A stretch of DNA of 64,000 bases from Cephalotrichum gorgonifer (lineage: Eukaryota > Ascomycota > Sordariomycetes > Microascales > Microascaceae), in the NCBI GenBank assembly GCA_900312665.1, contig ONZQ02000007.1:1060308-1124307 (forward strand). Reading direction: 5' to 3'. The first letter of the stretch is position 1. Every line of letters begins with the position of its first letter. The notes below the pieces were generated by a model. That model made no database searches. It worked only from the letters and a program-made list of their open reading frames with translations, and was not told where the DNA came from. Positions 22,333 through 35,602 of the stretch are shown in pieces. A program made the position numbers and the translations under genes.

Positions 22333-24561
22333 AGAAATAGTATATAGAACTCTGAATGGCCGTTTCTCCGGCCGAATACAAGGGATTAAACAGAACATCA
22401 GCTGGAGTAGAAGGATGAATGCATTTTTACCCCATGTCGTCATTCTCCCATGTCGTTGAAATTGGGATTCTCGGGCTGGGGGGAAAGCCACATCGTCAGC
22501 ACGTCATATTATATGAAAAGAAGAAACAAAGCTAGATTCTTTTTTTTTTGTTTTATTATCATAATGCCCAGAAAAGAGAATGTTCTCGCATTTCTGGGCA
22601 CTGGGGATCGATCGACAAGGGGACCTGAGCTGAACTCTTTGTTTCTTGCCTCGAGTAATAATATAATGGTCGTTCTTGTTCTGGTAGATCGTTAGACCTC
22701 CGTCATCATCGGCGCGTGCTCGGCACATGGGGGCCCGGGGCGAGGGGGAAAACTGGGAGATGGGAGATAAAAAAAATGCTTGTTTTTCTGTCTATCTTTT
22801 CTTTTCTCTTTCTTTCTTTTTTTTCCGGGTTTTCTTTCGGAAACGGTTTGTCCCGCTGGCAACCTGCAGGTACACATGCAAGAATTGCCCGAGACAGAGG
22901 ATGACTTGATCCGGATGGATGTGGGTGTGTAGTGTAGACGTGAGTGGATGATGGTATATGTGCTGGGTGTATGTTAGTAGTCTATGCTCTTATATTACCC
23001 GAAAACATGCTGGTATGTGTAGGTGCTCCGTCAAGGGGTTCACTTACTCATACAAGTTATAAGCTTCTACTACTATAGATTGCGAGCAGAGCATTGCAAT
23101 TACACGGAAGACAACTTGTCTGAACTATCATACCCGGCTTACCCTGGCACCGGGGATCCTTCTTTCCCTTGGACATCAATCATGTCACTTCCGGTCGAGT
23201 CCAGAGACATCTCTGGCAGATGTCTGAGTCAAGAATGTCTGTGGTCCTATCACTGACGAGACAACATAATGAATGACGCTCTAGGAGGACTTGTATGGAG
23301 TAAGGAGTGACAAGTATCGACACTGGCACTAACACGAAGTTGAACGGATCAGCCGGAGGGAACTGGCGCCTTAACCGCGACGCCGTCCGGTCTTCCCCCA
23401 CGTAGAACCTAGCTCATACCCGGACCAGCTCGTTCCCATCCCTTCAGAACCTCCTAACTTCCCGTAACACGAGCTCCTCGCAGCTCGCCTCCCAAGATCC
23501 GCCCACCCTTGCGCCTCTTCCACATCTACGCGTCCCATTTCGAAAGGGGGGGAGGCCAACGCGGGCTGAGACGCACACCTTCGCGCATCACTCCTCTCTA
23601 TGCCCCAAAGTTCTCCCTCTCTACCCCGCTAACCGCCGTATATACAAACAAGGTAGTAAGATAGTAAGATACGGGAGACTGAGAAACCCTAATAAGAAGA
23701 GGTGAAAAGGTAAACAGAACGAACGGGCGAACAAGTAAGCAGAAGTGGCATCAAGATCTCGATCTGCAGTTAAGAGGACTCGCCCAAGGGATCCAAGACT
23801 CGTCGTTTCAGCTAACATGCCCCCTTTCCCCACCGGCCCTCCGCCCTTTGCGTCTCCTCCCGTATGACCCTAGCTATCGTGAGTATGATCCCTAGATAGA
23901 AACTATCTAGGGCTCATCCGCCCACGCTCGCCTGCCGATCGCAACCATGGGTGGTGCTTATCCAGGTACCTGCTTTCCGGCACGAGGCGTGGACGATCAT
24001 CGACTTCGTGCAAGACAGGATGACGATGGGACGGGGGACCATCACCCAGCCCTGTCTTGCATCCGACGGGTAGGCTCTCCCGCGCAACGATGATCGTTTC
24101 TCCTTGGGGCTCCAGGTGGGGATTGCTCCGGAACAGTTTCGCCCGGAGAGAGTGGGCCTAGTGAATACCTGCTTCTCCTATTCCCGGGTGATACGAGTAA
24201 GACGACGGGAGATCGAGTACTCGTAGGTAGGCGCTGAAAAGCAGGGAACGCACATAGGAGCTTGCAGTGAGCGAGGACGATCACCTCCGAGATCATCAGG
24301 GGCTGGGAGAAAAAAAGGGGGAAACGCGGGCCCGTACTGCGTACTGCATATACCTGCAGTGAAGACACCTGGTCTATATAAGAGAGCAAGACCTCCCCTC
24401 CTCCCTATTGTGTTCTGACATCAGTTCACCAAGCCAAGAACAAGCCAAGAAATCACACTCTTTTATATACACACCCCAAGACACAATCTTTTAAAGAACC
24501 ATCGGCAAAACTTCGACGTCCTCCCACAGCTCGCCAAGCCAAAAACACAACCTCTGTCAAA
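22333..24561. other. intergenic region
   Basis: A 2.2-kb stretch with no supportable gene. It includes T-rich tracts at 22540-22560 and 22790-22830. The right end holds the promoter and leader of the small secreted protein gene. Confidence 0.45.
24375..24381 (+). promoter_or_regulatory. TATA box of small secreted protein gene
   Basis: TATATAA about 187 bp upstream of the ATG at 24562, followed by a C/A-rich leader (24390-24560) with repeated CCAAGCCAAGAA-type sequence. This layout is usual for strongly expressed fungal genes for secreted proteins. Confidence 0.6.
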
Positions 24562-24915
24562 ATGAAGTTCATCCTCGCAACCTTCGCCCTCCTCGCCACC
24601 GCCCAGGCCGCCGCCATGGGGGAGCGGAGGGCGGCCCCCGGCGTCCCTGTTGACCCCGTTCACCTCATCCCGTCCGAAGTCGTTCCCTCCGTTGTGCCAG
24701 GCGTACCCGGGCGCCCGTTGAGCGACCCCCTTCCCGGCGCCCCCGCCCTGCCCCTCAAGGGCCGGGAAGAAGAACCGACCCCCATCAAGGGAGACGCCCC
24801 CAGCGCGAGCGGCACCGGGAAGCCCACCCCGACGGAGTCGGAAAAGCCGGAAAAGCCCGACAGCCCTCTTGGCCCACTCAACGACCTTATCGGGGGGCTC
24901 GGCCTCCCTCTCTAG
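24562..24915 (+). CDS. small secreted proline-rich protein
   Basis: Single exon, 117 residues. I do not recognise a family. Residues 1-17 (MKFILATFALLATAQAA) are a clear signal peptide. A dibasic site follows closely (GERR then AAPGVP), which could be cut by a Kex2-type protease. The mature part has no cysteine, is rich in Pro, Gly, Glu and Lys, and is probably disordered; it ends in a short hydrophobic tail, DLIGGLGLPL. Codon use is strongly biased to C in the third position, as in highly expressed genes, and a TATA box with a C/A-rich leader precedes it. It could be a cell-surface or apoplastic protein. An effector role would be speculation. Confidence 0.75.
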   Translation: MKFILATFALLATAQAAAMGERRAAPGVPVDPVHLIPSEVVPSVVPGVPGRPLSDPLPGAPALPLKGREEEPTPIKGDAPSASGTGKPTPTESEKPEKPDSPLGPLNDLIGGLGLPL

Positions 24916-26739
24916 AGACGGGGGCAATGATTTAGCTCGCCAAATTTCGCCAGGATATAAAAGGGTAGATTTCGGCCGCGGGAGGAGGGAGTTACGGGGA
25001 TGTTTGGCGGCATCAGATCCAGAGAGGATCTGGGTGTACTTGCGTTCATGGTTTCCTCGTGTGTGATAGAGGGGCGTGGCGCGGGACGTCGCGCGCGCGC
25101 TTGTGTTTCTAGTATCGTTTTGACTTGGGGGGTGGTGGGAAAGTCTCAGGAAGCTACGTAATCTATTCAGATCTCTTATCTCTTCCCTCACAGCACAGCG
25201 CATCTATGGTCTGTCGCCACGGAGAACTAGGAAGTAGCCTTGCCCGGCACCGATGTGAAGTGAATGTTGCTCCAAGGAGCCGATGTTGAGAAATGCTAAT
25301 ATGCTCCAAAGGGGCATCGGAATCGGAATCGGGAGCCGGTTCCCTTCCCACTCGCCGGACTCGACCCCGTGGTTGGCACTACCTCGACTTTTCACTCACA
25401 ACGTTACCTGTACCCCCAGTACATTGGGAGTAAACTCTTTCCCCAGAGAGGGTATTATGTTGTGTGGGACTCCTTCTGTCCTAGACGCAGGAACTAGGCG
25501 CCGGAATGACACTTTCCACAGCTTCGACGCGAATATATAAACCAGCTTTAAACATGTTCCCAGTCTCAGGAGCCACAACTGGTATAAGCAAAACTACCAG
25601 CGAGCTAGAGAGTCCATCGGGATTATAAAAAACTTCATCTGCCCCCAATAGAAACCGCTGAAAGATATTGATAGTTATCTATAGTGGTCCAGTAGAAAGT
25701 TTAGGGGCGTGTCTACGCAGATGGCGGGACATGGACGGGTATGCCTTGGCCCTGGAGTGTACCGGGACGAGAAAACACCGCTTGGGGATAGAAGTTCTGC
25801 GGAAGGGACGGCTCAGCGGGCCGAGGAGGACGCTGGGGGAGATGGATGAGAGTTTCGAGGTCGTCAGCGCAAGTCTTTTCGACGCTGCTTCTAGCTCATA
25901 TCGAGCTTGGCCCAGTTTACGGGATCGACTAGACGCTCCTCAGCATGATCCCATGCCGCTCCCTTGACCTATCAAGTGGAGTGCGCGCCCTCGATGGGCG
26001 GGCTTCGCACCAGGGTCACCGCTCTTAAGTCTAGTCGTAAACATGTCGACGTGACCACCAGAGGAAACCCGACCGGCGAGGGCATTCGTTTGGCCGCGAA
26101 GAACTTGATCGATCCTGTTGAGCGTTGGCTCTGCGCTCTGCGTGCGGTCCTGGTTAACCAGACAGGAAAAAAAAACAGTTCCCAATGGCTAGAAATGTAG
26201 AGGAAAAGAACTCCAGCGGTCAAGGACTCAAGAAACGAATGGCAGGTGCCAATTGAGACAGTCTCCTGCCGCAGTCGTCATTCCGAATCAACTCATTACC
26301 TGTACCCTGGCAAAGCAAGACAACAAGGTGTAAAAGCAAGAGTTTGGGGGAGGGAAGACTCAAACATGACACGAGGCAGAAGGTGTGAAGGGAAATTAAT
26401 GTTTGGGATGAGGAAAAAAAAGGAAAATTTACCCCATCCCATCATGCTTTCCTGTTTTTGCTGGGTGGGTACGACTAGTACAGTGCGGATTACGGTACAA
26501 GCGTCCGTACGCGCACGGACTAACCTCATCTCCATCATGACGCATCGTGATGGGAACCACGACCGACCATGACCCACCGAATCTCCATCACGAGCGACCA
26601 CGACCAATTCTGTCTTGAACAAAATGCATTTTTTTGCGCCAAAACTTACGACAAGTAACTATAAATGAAATAGAGATATACATAAAAATCTCACCACCCA
26701 GACCCCTCTCTCCCTTCAGGCCCTCCCCCTGTATTCACA
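24916..26739. other. intergenic region
   Basis: A 1.8-kb stretch between the small secreted protein gene and the 3' end of RRP5. Short open frames only, none with recognisable features. The segment next to 26740 is A/T-rich and probably includes RRP5 3' untranslated sequence. Confidence 0.45.
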
Positions 26740-29700
26740 TCACTCTTCCTCCGCCTGCTTCGCCGCCTGCCTGGCCTTGTACGCCCTAACCCAGTCGGCC
26801 GCCTTCTTCTTGACGTCCTCCTTCTTCGCCTCGTCCCTCTCGCCCTCCCAGTCTCCCCACGTCTCGAACCACTTCATCGCCTGCACGGGCTTCAGCCCGC
26901 CCACCTTCGCCCTCCTCTCGAACACGTCCCTGATGACGCCCTCGTCGGCCCCCGCCCCGATCTCAAGGTCGAGGAGCTGCCGCCAGACGTCGCCCTTCTT
27001 GGGGAACTTGGCGAGGATCCCCTCGAAGAGCGTCCGCCCCTTCTCCGGGTCGCCCTTCGGCGAGCGCCACTCCAGCGCCGCGAACCGGACCGACGTGGCC
27101 ACGTGGTGCTTCGCGTCCAGGGACTGGTGCGCCCGTGGCAGCAGCGCCCGCGCGCGCGCTGGGTCCGAGAGAGTCGTGGAGAGGAAGTGCGCGTAGTTCA
27201 CCCAAAGCTGGGGCGCCTTCGCGCCGAACTTCTTCACCGTCTTCTGGAAGAGCTCGTCGGCCTCCTGTAATTCATTATGTTAGCAACCGTAGCAAAGTGG
27301 GGAGAAGTCGGGGGATGGGGGGTGGAGGAGAGGTCGTACCTTGTGCTTCCCAGTCCGGATGTAAATGCTCGCGAGCCTCTCGTGGACCTCCTGCTCGTCG
27401 TTGTACTGGCAAGCCCTCTTGAACACCTCCTCCAGCGTATCCTTGCTTCCGTACGCCATCTCCAGGTTGAGATAGGCGATCCAGACGTTCAGCTTCTCCG
27501 TCTCCTCCCGAACGTTGATCGTCCGCAGTGCCCGCTCCGCGATCTCCCGCGCCTTGGTTAGCTCGCTGACCTGCATCTGCAGCGCCATGTACGCGATCCA
27601 CAGATCCGACGAGTCCGGCTGGCCCATGAGGAGTCGCTCGTAGTCGCTGGCGCTTTGCGGCCCGTTGACGTCCATGTCAGCGGTCTTGTCAACCTCGATG
27701 CGGGCCCTCTTGCGCGTCTTGCGCGCGTCCTTGGCACTTGACGCGGGGTCGTCGTCATCGGCGGGGGCCGAGTCGCCAAAGGCGTCGGCCATCCAGTCGT
27801 GCTTAGGCTCGAGGCCGCCAAGCTTCGCGCCGCCCTCGTCGTCGCTGTCGTCGCTATCGTCGTCGTTTACAGTAGGCACAACAGTCGCGGACACATCTTC
27901 CATCTCGTGGTCGACGGGCTCGCGGTCATCCGGCACATCCTCCATCTCCGAGTCGGAGTCCGCGGCATCCTCGGACTCGGACTCTGAGTCAAAGTACGAG
28001 GGCTTTAGCCCGAAGTTGACACGCTTCTTCTCAATGTCCACTGATACAACGTAAACCTTGACCGCATCCCCTTCACTGTACAGCTTCTGGGGATCCGCGA
28101 CGGGCGTCTCCGCCATCTCGCTCTTATGGCACAGACCCCGGACGTTGGCCGAGTGGTCGATCTCGATAAAGGCGCCGAAAGACTCGACCTTGCGCACCGT
28201 ACCCGTCAGGATCTGACCGGCCTTGAGGTCGTGGAACGTCTTGAGCGGCACGAAGTCCTTCTCCACCGCCGACTCCTTCAGGCTCATCTCGATACGCCCG
28301 CTTCCTTCGTCGACCGACAACACTCGCCCCTTGACGAGCTGATCGACCTGGAAGCTGTCCTTCCACTTCTGCAGGAACTTGTCCGACAGATTAGCGATCT
28401 TGACATGGGCCACGACGTTACCACCCAGAAGGATGAACAGGCCAACGTCCGAGACGGACTTGACGAAGCCGCGGACGATGTCTCCCGTGGAAATCTGCGA
28501 TACGCTGGTGATCTCCCGATCCGCCACAGCCGCAGCCGAGTTGAGGATGCGAGAAGGCCGAGTGGACAGTCGAAGGCGCTTGTTCGCCTTGTCGACCTCC
28601 ACTACGGAGACCTTCACGATGTCGTTCTTCTTATAGTTCAGAGGCTTTGCCTCGGCATAGTCGTCCGCAAGATCGGGGAGATGGACGGGGCCGGCGAGGC
28701 TGTCGCTCAGCTGGACTAGGACCTGGCGCTCATTGGCCTTTGTTACCCGCCCTGCAACGATGGCGTTGGCCTTGATATCATCCCAGGTGAGAGACGACGT
28801 GGACGTGAGTCGGTTCGCCGAGACATCTACTCGTCCGGTCTCCGCATTCACGCTCAGAATATGGACCTTGATAGCGGATCCGACGGGGAAGTTGTTTGGG
28901 ATGTCTGCGAGGGCCGACACGTCATCCGAGATATCGATGCCGTTAATGCGACTTCGCACAAATGGCGAGAGGTTGACCCAGATGTACTTCTCCGCCGCCG
29001 TGTTGACAAAGGCGACATGCTCAGACCCGACCTTGACCTTGTCGATGGTCAAGCGCTCTAGAGGCTCGGCCTTCATGGCGCTCGGCCTCGCTGTTAGCTC
29101 CAGGACTTGGTGGCTGGAGCCCCGGTGAGAAATGGGAAGGAATCGGTGGTTCCGGGCGTCGTGAGTGCCGAGAACACGGACGGTGAGGACGTCTCCCTGC
29201 TTATAACTGGCCAGAGGCTCTTTCGGATCGGGGATGTCCTCGAACTTATCAAACAACTCAGACATGTCAACACGGCCGTGCTGCTGCTGCCCCTCGCCGA
29301 GCCTGACGTTCAACTGCGTGCCGCGGATGGAGGCGATAGTCGCCGTCGTCACCGTGCCGACCGTGAGTTCAGTCTTCGCGTTCGCAGCATCCTCCGGGCT
29401 GGGAAGGGCGGCCACCAGGCGACCCTGGTCCTGGATGACAGACACAAGCTTGACGGAGAGCGACTGAAGCTTGGTCATTCCAAAGTCTGGTTCCTCCTGG
29501 GCATCGGCTGGGATACGTGATTTGGGAAGCAGGGCTCGCGCGCTGCCACCGAACTGAACGAGCACACCGGCCGGGATCACGTCCCTGACATAACCGGCAA
29601 GAACGTCGCCCACCTTGGCAGAGCTTGCGTCCTGAAGAAGCTTGCCCTGTTTTTGAGCCTCGATCAAACTGGGCTTCCGAGTCAAGGCTATCGCCCTCCG

Positions 29701-32171
29701 GCGGTCGTGCTTGTCAATGACCATCAACCCGCTGAGGGTCTGGCCGACGCGGAGACGCTTCGCCTCGGACTTGCACTTGGCGATCGACTTGTCCGTTAGG
29801 TGTCCGACAGGGAGCGTTGCCTTGAGGCCGCTGCCCTCAAGCTCGAGAATGATGTCCTCAGTCTTCTCCATAATCTTGCCGGACACGAGCTCACCTATTT
29901 CGATCTCCTTCAGGGCCGTCTGCTTCTCAACGCCAAAGGAAGAAGGGTCCTTGCAGGAGACAACGAGTCGGTTCGCCTCCGCATCAACCTCGATGACGTG
30001 GAGGTTGACGACTTGGCCGGCGCGGAAGTGCTCCTCGGGGTTTCGGATGAATGCCTCGCTCATCTCCGAGCGCGGCAAGAAGCCCCTGAGGGATCCGTAG
30101 AATTGGATCGAAGCGCCATTGGGCATAACCTTGGTGATGGTTCCCGGCACCTGCATGTTGAGTGAGACGTCGTCGAAAGACTTGATGACAGGTGCGTCCG
30201 AGTTAACCAGGGTCTTCTTGAGGGTGAGACGCATTTGCCGCCGGACGAGGTCGATCGAGAGCACCCTAGCCTTGACGGTCATACCCTCACGGAACTTCTT
30301 CTCGGGGTTCTGTAGCTGGACGTCAGAGAGGTGCCTGTCGGTGATGAATCCCGTCATCCCATCCGGCAGCTTCACGACGAGGCCCTTGACGCCCTCCGGC
30401 CCGATAACCACAGCCTCGACAGTGCAGCTGACGACCGCACCGATGGGGATATCTTCGAGCCGCAGGTATTTCTTGTCGAGAACGCTCTGCTCGAACGACA
30501 GGTGGAAGAGTCCATCGACGGGGTTGTACCCCAAGATCCGGCCACGGTGCTCGGTATCAACCTTGTAGGGGCCACTACTCTCATAGAGCGAATCGACCTT
30601 GCCGTCCTTGACACGGGAGATGTGCACAAATCCACGGAAGCCCTTCAATCCAATATCGACGAAGAGACCAATCCCGGTTTCCACCTTCTTAACGACGCAC
30701 TTCTCGACAATCTTAGAGATAGGATACGTCTCAAGCGGGTTCTTCACAATTCTCTTGAGGTTGGTGCTCTTTTCCGTGAGATGGAGGACGTGCGGAAGTA
30801 GCGAGATGCCGAGCTTGGGCTCCTGGGCGGTGGCAAAGTTGCAGATCACCCTGGCTTTGATCTTAGAGCCAACCTTGTAGACTGACTCTAGATCAACGGA
30901 GTCGGTTGCTACACCGGAGTGTACGAGATCTGCCGTGACGTCCAGATGCCCGAGGACCTTACCAACCACGCCTCCCCAGGTGACCTCCGTCACTAGGACC
31001 TCGACAGCACTTCCAGGAAGGAACGTGTTGATGGTGGTCGCATCATAGGGCAGCGCCTTGAGCGATCCAAGCTTGCTGGAGAGCGTGGTGAGTTGGACAA
31101 CCCTCTTGTTGGGGCTCCTCCCGGTGACGAGGCAAAGGAAGGCGTTTCCTGCTTGTAGCCGACCCTTCTCGATGCTCGGGTCGATCTCCTTGGTAGGCAT
31201 GAAACCCCTAATTTCCACACCCTGCTGCCCAATGTCCATGACACATCCGTGGTCTTCGACACTAAGCACGGTTGCCATAAGAGAAGTGCTTGTGACTATA
31301 TCGTCGCTCGACAAGCCTGGGTTGGTATCCGATGGGCGGAGGGAGAGCTCTATCCGTCGCTTGGACTTGGTGTGCTTCCCGGACACGGTCTCCTCGGAAG
31401 TCGACAAGACACAGGCGCGGACGTATTGTCCGATGACGAAAAGAGAGGCGAGATCTACATCTTGGTCGGCGGAGTCCTCGTTGTCGTCGTCTTCGTTGTC
31501 GCTGCCTTCCAGATTTTGGAGGCGGGCGGTAAGGGCATCAGAAATTGCAGTGATGGCAATGTGGCCGGTAAGATTATTCGGTAGGGCAACATCAATATCG
31601 AGCGCATTGATCGAAACGATTTGTCCTAGGACAAGCGATCCCTTCACAAGTCTCTGCAAAAAGAAGTAGTCAGGTTAGAATAGGTCGTGCGTGCTGCCAG
31701 TTGTGGTGTATCCCCTCCTACCTTCGGGTTCAAGCTCTCCACCCTGACAGAGTCCTCCGAGCGCACGGGGTGAGACTTTTGCTTCTCCGACTTCTTCGAA
31801 GACCTCCTCTCCTTCACCGTCTTGGTCTTTGGCTTGGACGCCTCTTCGAGCTCATCTTCGTCTATAGCATCCGCCTTCGCCTCCATTTGGATCTGCTTCT
31901 GCTCGAGAGGGGTGAGGACACTCCCGCCCCCTCGGGGGAACATGGGTTCCTCATCCTTGAGGAAGGAGAGGACCGAAGACTTGGCGGTTTGGGGGGCCGT
32001 TGTCGTAGTTGTGGTCGAGCTTGGCTTCTCTCCATTCTGCTTCTGAGACTTGTCGCCCTTCGCGGCCTTCGCCCTTTTCTTTTCCGGAGTATCGGTCTTC
32101 GTTCGCTTGGCGGGATTGTCTTTTCCGGCCTTAGGCGCCTCGGGGCCGTTCTTCCGCTTTAAGGCGCTCAT
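26740..32171 (-). CDS. RRP5: rRNA biogenesis protein RRP5
   Basis: Three exons, 32171-31722, 31653-27340 and 27264-26740, giving about 1762 residues. RRP5 is the large nucleolar scaffold needed for processing at both the 18S and 5.8S/25S sides of pre-rRNA. Residues 1-150 are basic and disordered (nucleolar targeting type). A long series of S1 RNA-binding repeats follows, about a dozen; typical cores are GFRGFVHISRVKDG, GSLRGFLPRSEMSEA and ANVRGLCHKSEMAET. An acidic Ser/Asp-rich linker near 1340-1400 precedes the C-terminal HAT/TPR repeats (SDLWIAYMALQMQVSEL, LNVWIAYLNLEMAYG). Size and order match yeast Rrp5 (1729). Both introns have consensus sites and join in phase. The gene is divergent from the hydrolase gene at 32550. 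Confidence 0.96.
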
Positions 32172-32549
32172 AGTGGGTTGATTTGAGTAGAGGGCTGCAG
32201 AAAGACCTCGTAAAATGCTGGAGACCGTCTCTTGAAGCCTCCCAAGATTTTTTTTTTTAATTCTTCCTCTACAATGCAAGAGAGTGGATACCCCCCACCA
32301 CCCCGATAAGATAAGGCTATGTGCCGAAGATCTGCCTTTTCAGAGTATCCACCCAATCAACAGGTAGCGTGTGAGCCTAGGCTTCTTTGGAGGGGTGGAT
32401 TGTCGTAGTTGAGCGTGACGTGACGACATTGGCCCGGTCCTCAAGGCAACCAGGACACCAGGGTAGTTCTCGTTGAGCTCCCACCCCGATCTGTATTCCC
32501 CAACCAAACATCCTACATAGATGTAGCATTAATTCTTCAGCTTTACAAT
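32172..32549. promoter_or_regulatory. divergent promoter, RRP5 / YML020W-like hydrolase
   Basis: Only 378 bp separate the two start codons, so the genes must share or abut promoters. A poly(T) run on the plus strand at 32251-32260 gives an A-tract upstream of RRP5 that could keep nucleosomes off the promoter. No further motif is claimed. Confidence 0.6.
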
Positions 32550-35500
32550 ATGCCACGGAAGCGGGCGAAGCCAAACCCCGTCGATGACCTCCCCTCAACT
32601 CCTCCCTCCCAACCACGGCCGAGTGATCCCCGAGGCGCTTCAGAGCCAGACCTAGCCTCGCCAACCCGCGGGATGCCCCCCCCGCCTCCGCGAAGGGAGG
32701 AAACGAGCCCCAGTACACCTATATCGATACCGAAACACCTTGAGAAACATGTTTGTAACACCACCACTAAGTCGTAGCTTCTGGATTTGCTCATGTCTCT
32801 CCTAGGTCCACAAAACTAGAAGCTGGTACGGATCATGGCCTAGGGTTCCCAAATCGGCGGCGTCAACGCAAGTCGCGACGGCAGATATTCTCGGTGATAC
32901 GATAAAGCCGTCTACTACTCCCGATCTATCCCGATTCGATCCTCGCAAAACACCCACCCGGAGCCTCTCAAGATCGAGTTCGACGGCTTCCCTCAACAAA
33001 TTCTCCCAGTCTACAACGAATCTTATGCCGGGAGAAGGAGTCAAGAGGGAGAAAGGGGAAGTTCGAAAAGGAGTACAAGGGGGCGCGCAGAATACGGCAG
33101 AGGAAACACGTATGGACGTGGACCCGGATGTGAAGGTGGATGTGGCCCTAAGTCGACCAGACGAACCCACGACTACTGTCGAGGCTCCTCCCCCCGACAG
33201 TGGAACTAGCGAGGTCGCGGCGGAGGCCCCACCGGTAACAGAGCAAACATGCCCACAACGACCACCCACTTCATCAAGCTGGCTCGCCTGGCTTGGTGCG
33301 ACAGCCGCACCTGCATCTGTTGCTCCAAAGAGCTCGGCGCCAGCTGGCGAGGCCCAAGATGCCCATTCGGCCGGTCACAACACGGGGATCACAGAGGAGG
33401 GAACATCGAAGGATGAGGATGTATCGAGACCATCAGACCAACCTTCAACCCCAAACGAGCCGAGTGCATCGGAGTCAACACATGAATCGCCCGAAACAGA
33501 TCAAGCGCAGTCGAAGTCGGCTAAAGCAACGGCTCCTACTCAGCAAACTGTATCCGGGGGCTCCTGGTTTGGTCTTTGGCCATCGGGAGTGAAAGTACCG
33601 GTATATCCTGTTGCCGAAACAGCTGAGGCGCCGGAGACTTCTCAACCAGCCGAGCCTCCCTCGGTATCAAAACCTGACACCGACGTGGATATGACGGATG
33701 CTCCAGCCGCACAGTCGAAGCCTGAGCCTGTTAAGCCCCCGTCGGCAGGCTCAACTTGGGCCTTTTGGTCCAGGGATACTCGCACGTCAGACACCGGGAC
33801 ATCCAAGGAGCCGGTTGTTCCCGGGGAGCTAGCTGTGTTCGGCGAAGGATCCGAGTCTCATCCCCTACCTGCCAATAGCTTGGACGTTAGCGACCAGGAC
33901 TTAAAGTCCGGCAAGCAAACGAAGCAACAGCAGCCAGCAACCCCTGTATCGGCTGGCGCAAAGAACAGCAAGCGGGCTCGCCCGCAGTCTATGGAAATTG
34001 ACATCCCGACACCCTCGACCCCAAAGTCCGACCAGAAACAGGGCAAGCCGACGAAGGGGTCCAAACAGGACACGGTATCCGCGCCGGATGCTACAGCCGT
34101 CGAGACCCCGACGAAAGCTAAGCCGCCGGCCAAGGACACGGCCGTGACAGCGTCGCCACCAAACTTGCTCTTACCATCATTCAAGAGCACGTACCGGATG
34201 AAGGACAATCCGTCCATCATGCGCCAGATCACCGACTTTCTCTTACGAACTAAGCAGCCACCCGCCAACCACGTATATCGCGTCAAAGAGCCACCGAAGA
34301 TCAAGAAGGCCCTTGCCATCGGTATCCACGGGCTGTTTCCTGCCTCTTACCTCAAGCCGATCATTGGACAGCCGACCGGCACGTCGCTTCGATTCGCGAA
34401 TCTCAGTGCCGAGGCCATCCGGCGGTGGGCCGACAGTAACGGACACGAGGACTGTGAGATTGAAAAGATTGCGCTGGAGGGAGAGGGGAAGATTTTCGAT
34501 CGAGTGAATAACCTCTGGACGTTGTTGCTCAACTGGATCGAAGACATCCGCCACGCAGATCTAATTATTATAGCGTGTCATTCGCAGGGAGTGCCGGTGA
34601 GCGTTATTCTACTTGCCAAGCTCATTGATTTTGGCATTATCAAGAACGCAAAGATCGGTGTCTGCGCAATGGGTAAGTCGGGCTTGCCGCCTTACAGCTC
34701 GCATAAGCCAACCGCTAACATATCACAGCCGGAGTCACGTTGGGTCCCTTTCCGGACTACAAATCCAGTATGGGAATGTTTATGGGAGCGGCCGCCGAGC
34801 TATGGGAGCTCGCCAACCCTGCGAGCGAGGTGTCTCAGCGTTACGAGGCAGCGCTGAAGGAAGTGCTGGACTACGGCGCCCGCATCACCTTTATCGGCAG
34901 CATAGACGACCAGCTTGTTCCGATGGAGGTATGTAGTTTTGGGATCGATTGTCTGGGATATTTGCCTGCTAACCCGTGTGGTCTATAGTCTGCTGTTTGC
35001 TCCCCCGCGACCCATCCCTACATATACCGCGCCGTCTTCATCGACGGCCGCATCCACGCGCCCGACTTGTGAGTTTCCCACCTCGTGAGAATGATTGGAG
35101 GCGTTACTGACATGTCCTAGTATTGCGCACCTCGTTGGATTTGCGTTGAAACTCAGGAACCTAGGCGTTTCAGATCACGGCCTTATCCGTGAGCTCTCGA
35201 TCCCGCTGGCCGGTAGTCTATACGGCGGTGAAGGCCACTCCCGTATCTACTTTGACGACCGGGTATATGAGTACGTCTGTCCCTATTTTACTTGCCCACT
35301 CCCCTCCTCAAGTCGTCATATTAACTCGTTTCATTTCCAGCCTCGCGGTGTCCCACGCCCTCGAGACGACAGACGTGCCAGCCAAGACGGCGCCCACGTT
35401 CGAGAAGCACGGCGGTGTCTCCTCGCCGAACCCTTATCATCTCCCCTGGGTCATGCGGGGCCTATTAGAGGAGGACTTCGTCAAGACGGAGCTGTTGTCC

Positions 35501-35602
35501 GAGACGGATGAGCTGCTGAGGCAGTTTGACGCGTGGAAGCCGACCACGAAGGCCCTTAAGGACGTCAAGTATCGGCTGGAGGCCGTGCGGTCGAAGCTGT
35601 AG
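32550..35602 (+). CDS. YML020W-like alpha/beta hydrolase
   Basis: Six exons: 32550-32750, 32806-34672, 34729-34928, 34989-35068, 35121-35270 and 35341-35602, giving 919 residues. The C-terminal 360 residues are an alpha/beta-hydrolase-like domain: strand GIHGLFP near 573, then a nucleophile elbow IIACHSQGVP with Ser660, and a late strand ending in GSIDDQLVPME that can supply the Asp. Fungal relatives include yeast YML020W, whose substrate is unknown. The N-terminal 540 residues are Pro/Ser/Glu/Lys-rich and disordered, broken by four S/T-W-x(2,3)-W motifs at 73-78, 225-229, 320-325 and 384-388. Exon 1 uses a less common GTTTGT donor, but it joins in phase and gives the family-typical segment KTRSWYGSWPR. 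No signal peptide is visible. Confidence 0.88.
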
